Virus record (IMG/VR): IMGVR_UViG_3300044643_001527
Coordinates: 1-32,717 of that record
DNA: 32,717 nt
Source: a virus
Reading direction: 5' to 3' (one strand)
The notes under the pieces were generated by a model. It did not search any database and had not been told where the DNA came from. It was given only the letters and a program-made list of their open reading frames with translations. The position numbers were made by a program, and so were the translations under genes. Shown here one piece after another: positions 31,169 to 32,717 of the stretch; position 1 is the stretch's first letter; each line of letters starts with the position of its first letter.

Positions 31169-32119
31169 ATGCACCCCCCGGAAAACTCTCCGCTGTCGGC
31201 AAAGTCGGTAGAGGACCGGCTTCATAAGCCGGGTGTCGCCGGTTCAAGTCCGGCCGCTGCTACTCTCGATTTCTCAGAAAAAATCTCCGACTACCATGCC
31301 GACCGGGCGTGGTGGTCGAAGTCCCAGCTTTGGGACCTGCACTCCCGTGGGCCACTCTGGTTCCACGGCAGATACCTCACTGGTGAATACACCGGACCAT
31401 GGGGATCGTCCCTTAGCAAGGGAACGAACGTCCACTCATGGGCCGAAGATCCCGAGGCATGGTGGGCCAGGGTTGCCGTGGTCCCCGACGAGTTCGTCGG
31501 AGTCAACGGCGCGATCCTCAAGAAGGGTGAAGCGTGGGTGGCCGAGCAGGCCGCTGACGCTGTCATCCTCAAGCCATCCGAGGTCGAGGCGTACCGGGCT
31601 CAGTTCGCCCGGCTGATGGACGATCCGGTGTTCCGTCAGCTCACCGAGCAGACCGAGCATCGTGAGTTCTCGATCCGTTGGGTCTGCGAGGACACCGGCC
31701 TCCCCGTTCGCTGCCGACCAGACGCAGCGACCGAGACCGTCCTGTGGGATCTCAAGACCACCAAGGACGAAGACCCGCTGAAGACCTGGGTCCATGCCGC
31801 CCACAAGTTTGGCTACGGATTCCAGGCTGCTCTCTACACCCGCATCGCCCGAGCTGCCGGGTTCAGGGTGAAGCAGTTCGTCTTCATGGTGACCAGCACC
31901 GTGCCTCCCTATGAGGCGTGTGCCGTCACCCTCCCTCAGGACTACCTCGCTCAGTGCGAGAGGCAGGTCCTGTCTGCATGCCGCGATCTGAAAGAGCGGC
32001 TGGCGTTCGACCACTGGCTTCGTTCGGAGCGTGGCCAGATCACGGAGTTGGAAGTTCCCCGGTACTACATGGAGGCGAGAGAGCATGAAGCTCGATCACG
32101 ACTTGACTGGAGTGAGTAG
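31169..32119 (+). CDS. RecE/DUF3799-like PD-(D/E)XK nuclease, start unclear
   Basis: Predicted 5'-3' double-strand exonuclease that makes single-stranded tails for the annealing protein encoded next. The conserved region begins at SDYHADRAWWSKSQLWDLHSR (DNA about 31286), a style typical of DUF3799/PDDEXK phage nucleases. Catalytic pattern: Asp in CRPDA (31721-31723), DLK (Asp 31748-31750, Lys 31754-31756), then a Gln in FQAALY (31823-31825). The start is a problem. The frame is open from ATG 31061 through 31079 (GGAGG 11 bases upstream) and 31169 (given here, the last canonical start), but all three lie before the attP core and the sequence up to about 31283 lacks the usual C/G third-base bias. 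No ATG, GTG or TTG follows the core. The function is much surer than the start. Confidence 0.78.
   Translation: MHPPENSPLSAKSVEDRLHKPGVAGSSPAAATLDFSEKISDYHADRAWWSKSQLWDLHSRGPLWFHGRYLTGEYTGPWGSSLSKGTNVHSWAEDPEAWWARVAVVPDEFVGVNGAILKKGEAWVAEQAADAVILKPSEVEAYRAQFARLMDDPVFRQLTEQTEHREFSIRWVCEDTGLPVRCRPDAATETVLWDLKTTKDEDPLKTWVHAAHKFGYGFQAALYTRIARAAGFRVKQFVFMVTSTVPPYEACAVTLPQDYLAQCERQVLSACRDLKERLAFDHWLRSERGQITELEVPRYYMEAREHEARSRLDWSE
31180..31199. promoter_or_regulatory. Candidate integrase arm site 2
   Basis: GGAAAACTCTCCGCTGTCGG, a weaker version of the A-tract/CTCCG motif, ending just before the tRNA-like core. Shares AAAA-x(1-3)-TCTCCG with 31277-31291. Confidence 0.3.
31203..31262 (+). other. 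attP: attP core: 3' part of a tRNA gene with CAT anticodon
   Basis: From AGTCGGTAG on, this is a good tRNA 3' portion: anticodon stem CCGGC (31216-31220) and GCCGG (31228-31232) around loop TTCATAA; T stem GCCGG (31238-31242) and CCGGC (31250-31254) around TTCAAGT; 3' acceptor strand CGCTGCT (31255-31261) and discriminator A. The D stem and the 5' acceptor strand do not pair, so it is not an intact tRNA but the half a phage carries to rebuild a tRNA gene on integration. Anticodon CAT means elongator Met or Ile2; the anticodon stem lacks the initiator GGG/CCC pairs. No CCA is encoded. Adjacent integrase supports attP. Confidence 0.85.
31277..31291. promoter_or_regulatory. Candidate integrase arm site 3
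   Basis: GAAAAAATCTCCGAC on the far side of the tRNA core, the best match to the motif at 31121-31135. With the other copies it brackets the core, as expected of P and P' arms. It lies at the very start of the well-conserved part of the nuclease reading frame. Confidence 0.4.
32071..32075 (+). promoter_or_regulatory. Shine-Dalgarno of the annealing protein gene
   Basis: GGAGG nine bases before ATG 32085. It lies inside the end of the nuclease gene and fixes the start of the overlapping downstream gene, so the two genes are translationally coupled. Confidence 0.7.
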
Positions 32120-32717
32120 TTCCCCCGAAACGGGCGAGTTCTACAAGGCACTGAACCTGGCACAGCGTGGGTTCAAGGCGATCAAGAGAAGCGGCCTGAA
32201 CAAGGTCGAGGGGTTTCGGTACAGCACGTTCAAGGACATCTGTGATGCCATCCTGCCAGCGTTGCTGGAGCAGGGGTTCACGATGCCGACGTTCTCGGTT
32301 GGCTACGACCGGACGATGGGAACGTGGGTCATGGTGGGTGTTCTCAACCACACCTCGGACCAGTGGGTGTCGTCGGTCTGTCCTCTGCTCATGGGCTACA
32401 CCCAGGACGACAGGCCGGGCATCAGGGTCCTCGAAGCCAACGCGACCTACGCCAAGAAGATTCTCATGGCTGGGCTGTGCGGCGGTTGGATGGAGTCCGA
32501 AGAGCCCGAGGCCGAGCAGCAGGTGATCGAGGGGGTGGTCGAGAAGGCTGCCGTCGTGGCGGTTGCCGAGCCCGAGCAGCCGTCGCTGCCCGAGCCGGTG
32601 AAGCAGAAGAAGCGGTCCAAGCCGCAGCCCATGTCCGACGAGACGCGGGACCTGATCGCCAGAGCGGACGCTGCGATGACGGCCAAGGCTGGCAACGAAG
32701 CCGACCTGGCTAAGTGC
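32085..32717 (+). CDS. ERF-family-like single-strand annealing protein (3'-truncated by window edge)
   Basis: Recombinase that anneals complementary single strands, partner of the nuclease upstream. The frame is open for 211 codons to the window edge. The order of motifs fits the ERF superfamily: FYKALNLAQRGFKAIKRS at the N-terminus, FRYSTFKDICDAILPALLEQ (residues about 46-65), a VLNHTSDQWV strand pair, EANATYAKKILMAGLCGGW (residues about 123-141), then an acidic and Pro/Lys-rich linker and a final helical part. Overlaps the nuclease stop by 35 bases. Start ATG 32085 is supported by GGAGG; a GTG at 32112 is a weaker alternative. The family call is from pattern memory; RecT or Sak type is less likely. 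Confidence 0.82.
   Translation, partial: MKLDHDLTGVSSSPETGEFYKALNLAQRGFKAIKRSGLNKVEGFRYSTFKDICDAILPALLEQGFTMPTFSVGYDRTMGTWVMVGVLNHTSDQWVSSVCPLLMGYTQDDRPGIRVLEANATYAKKILMAGLCGGWMESEEPEAEQQVIEGVVEKAAVVAVAEPEQPSLPEPVKQKKRSKPQPMSDETRDLIARADAAMTAKAGNEADLAKC

Noticed and set aside
31185-31262. A complete functional tRNA-Met gene
   Set aside because: Anticodon and T arms pair well, but the D stem and the 5' acceptor strand do not: the bases where the acceptor strand should lie (CCGCTGT) do not pair with CGCTGCT. It fits a 3' tRNA fragment in attP.
31294-31616. Start of the nuclease at ATG 31294
   Set aside because: This ATG is in a different frame from the conserved nuclease domain; its product is low-complexity Pro/Arg/Ser sequence.

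Overview
The window is one contiguous piece of a temperate, podovirus-like phage (or prophage) genome. It is G+C-rich, with codons mostly ending in C or G, and very densely packed: neighbouring genes overlap by a few bases (ATGA, TGATG or TAATG junctions) or sit less than about 100 bases apart. It opens inside a large terminase gene and closes inside an ERF-type single-strand annealing protein gene, so both edges cut genes. The host cannot be named from sequence. It is high-G+C, and the tRNA-Met/Ile(CAU)-like attP core has no encoded CCA, which fits hosts such as actinobacteria but proves nothing.

Layout. (1) 1-4475: DNA packaging and portal block (TerL, small protein, portal, 181-aa protein). 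(2) 4493-4850: a 15-bp promoter-like element followed by a hairpin leader and a small beta-type virion protein. (3) 4850-13218: an unusually large host-contact block of fibre and adaptor genes. Several are collagen-like, one has Asp-box (BNR) propeller motifs, one has an MTD-like N-terminus. A hairpin terminator at 9247-9287 splits this block. (4) 13229-18786: tail tube or connector proteins, including a 986-aa nozzle-like protein and a collagen/Cys-repeat protein. (5) 18778-30269: a second exact copy of the 15-bp element and hairpin leader, then seven genes ending in three very long proteins (1354, 610 and 1230 aa), interpreted as internal virion/ejection proteins. (6) 30217-31080 (minus strand): a tyrosine integrase convergent with, and overlapping, the last virion gene. 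(7) 31121-31291: attP, with a 3' tRNA segment (anticodon CAT) and three A-tract motifs that may be integrase arm sites. (8) 31169-32717: a RecE/DUF3799-like PD-(D/E)XK nuclease and an ERF-like annealing protein, a two-gene recombination module.

How it fits together. TerL and portal package DNA. Adaptor, nozzle and fibre proteins form a short tail with a multi-fibre receptor-recognition apparatus. The long internal proteins are probably ejected with the DNA. The integrase and attP allow insertion at a tRNA gene, and the nuclease/annealing pair handles phage recombination. The two promoter-like elements resemble single-subunit (T7-type) RNA polymerase promoters, so a phage RNA polymerase is predicted outside the window. 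No major capsid protein, lysis gene, repressor or polymerase was found here.

The most interesting point is at attP. The nuclease reading frame runs straight through the tRNA core with no ATG, GTG or TTG between the core and the conserved domain. Integration would therefore cut the nuclease and annealing genes away from the phage sequence that starts them and place them directly behind the restored host tRNA gene.
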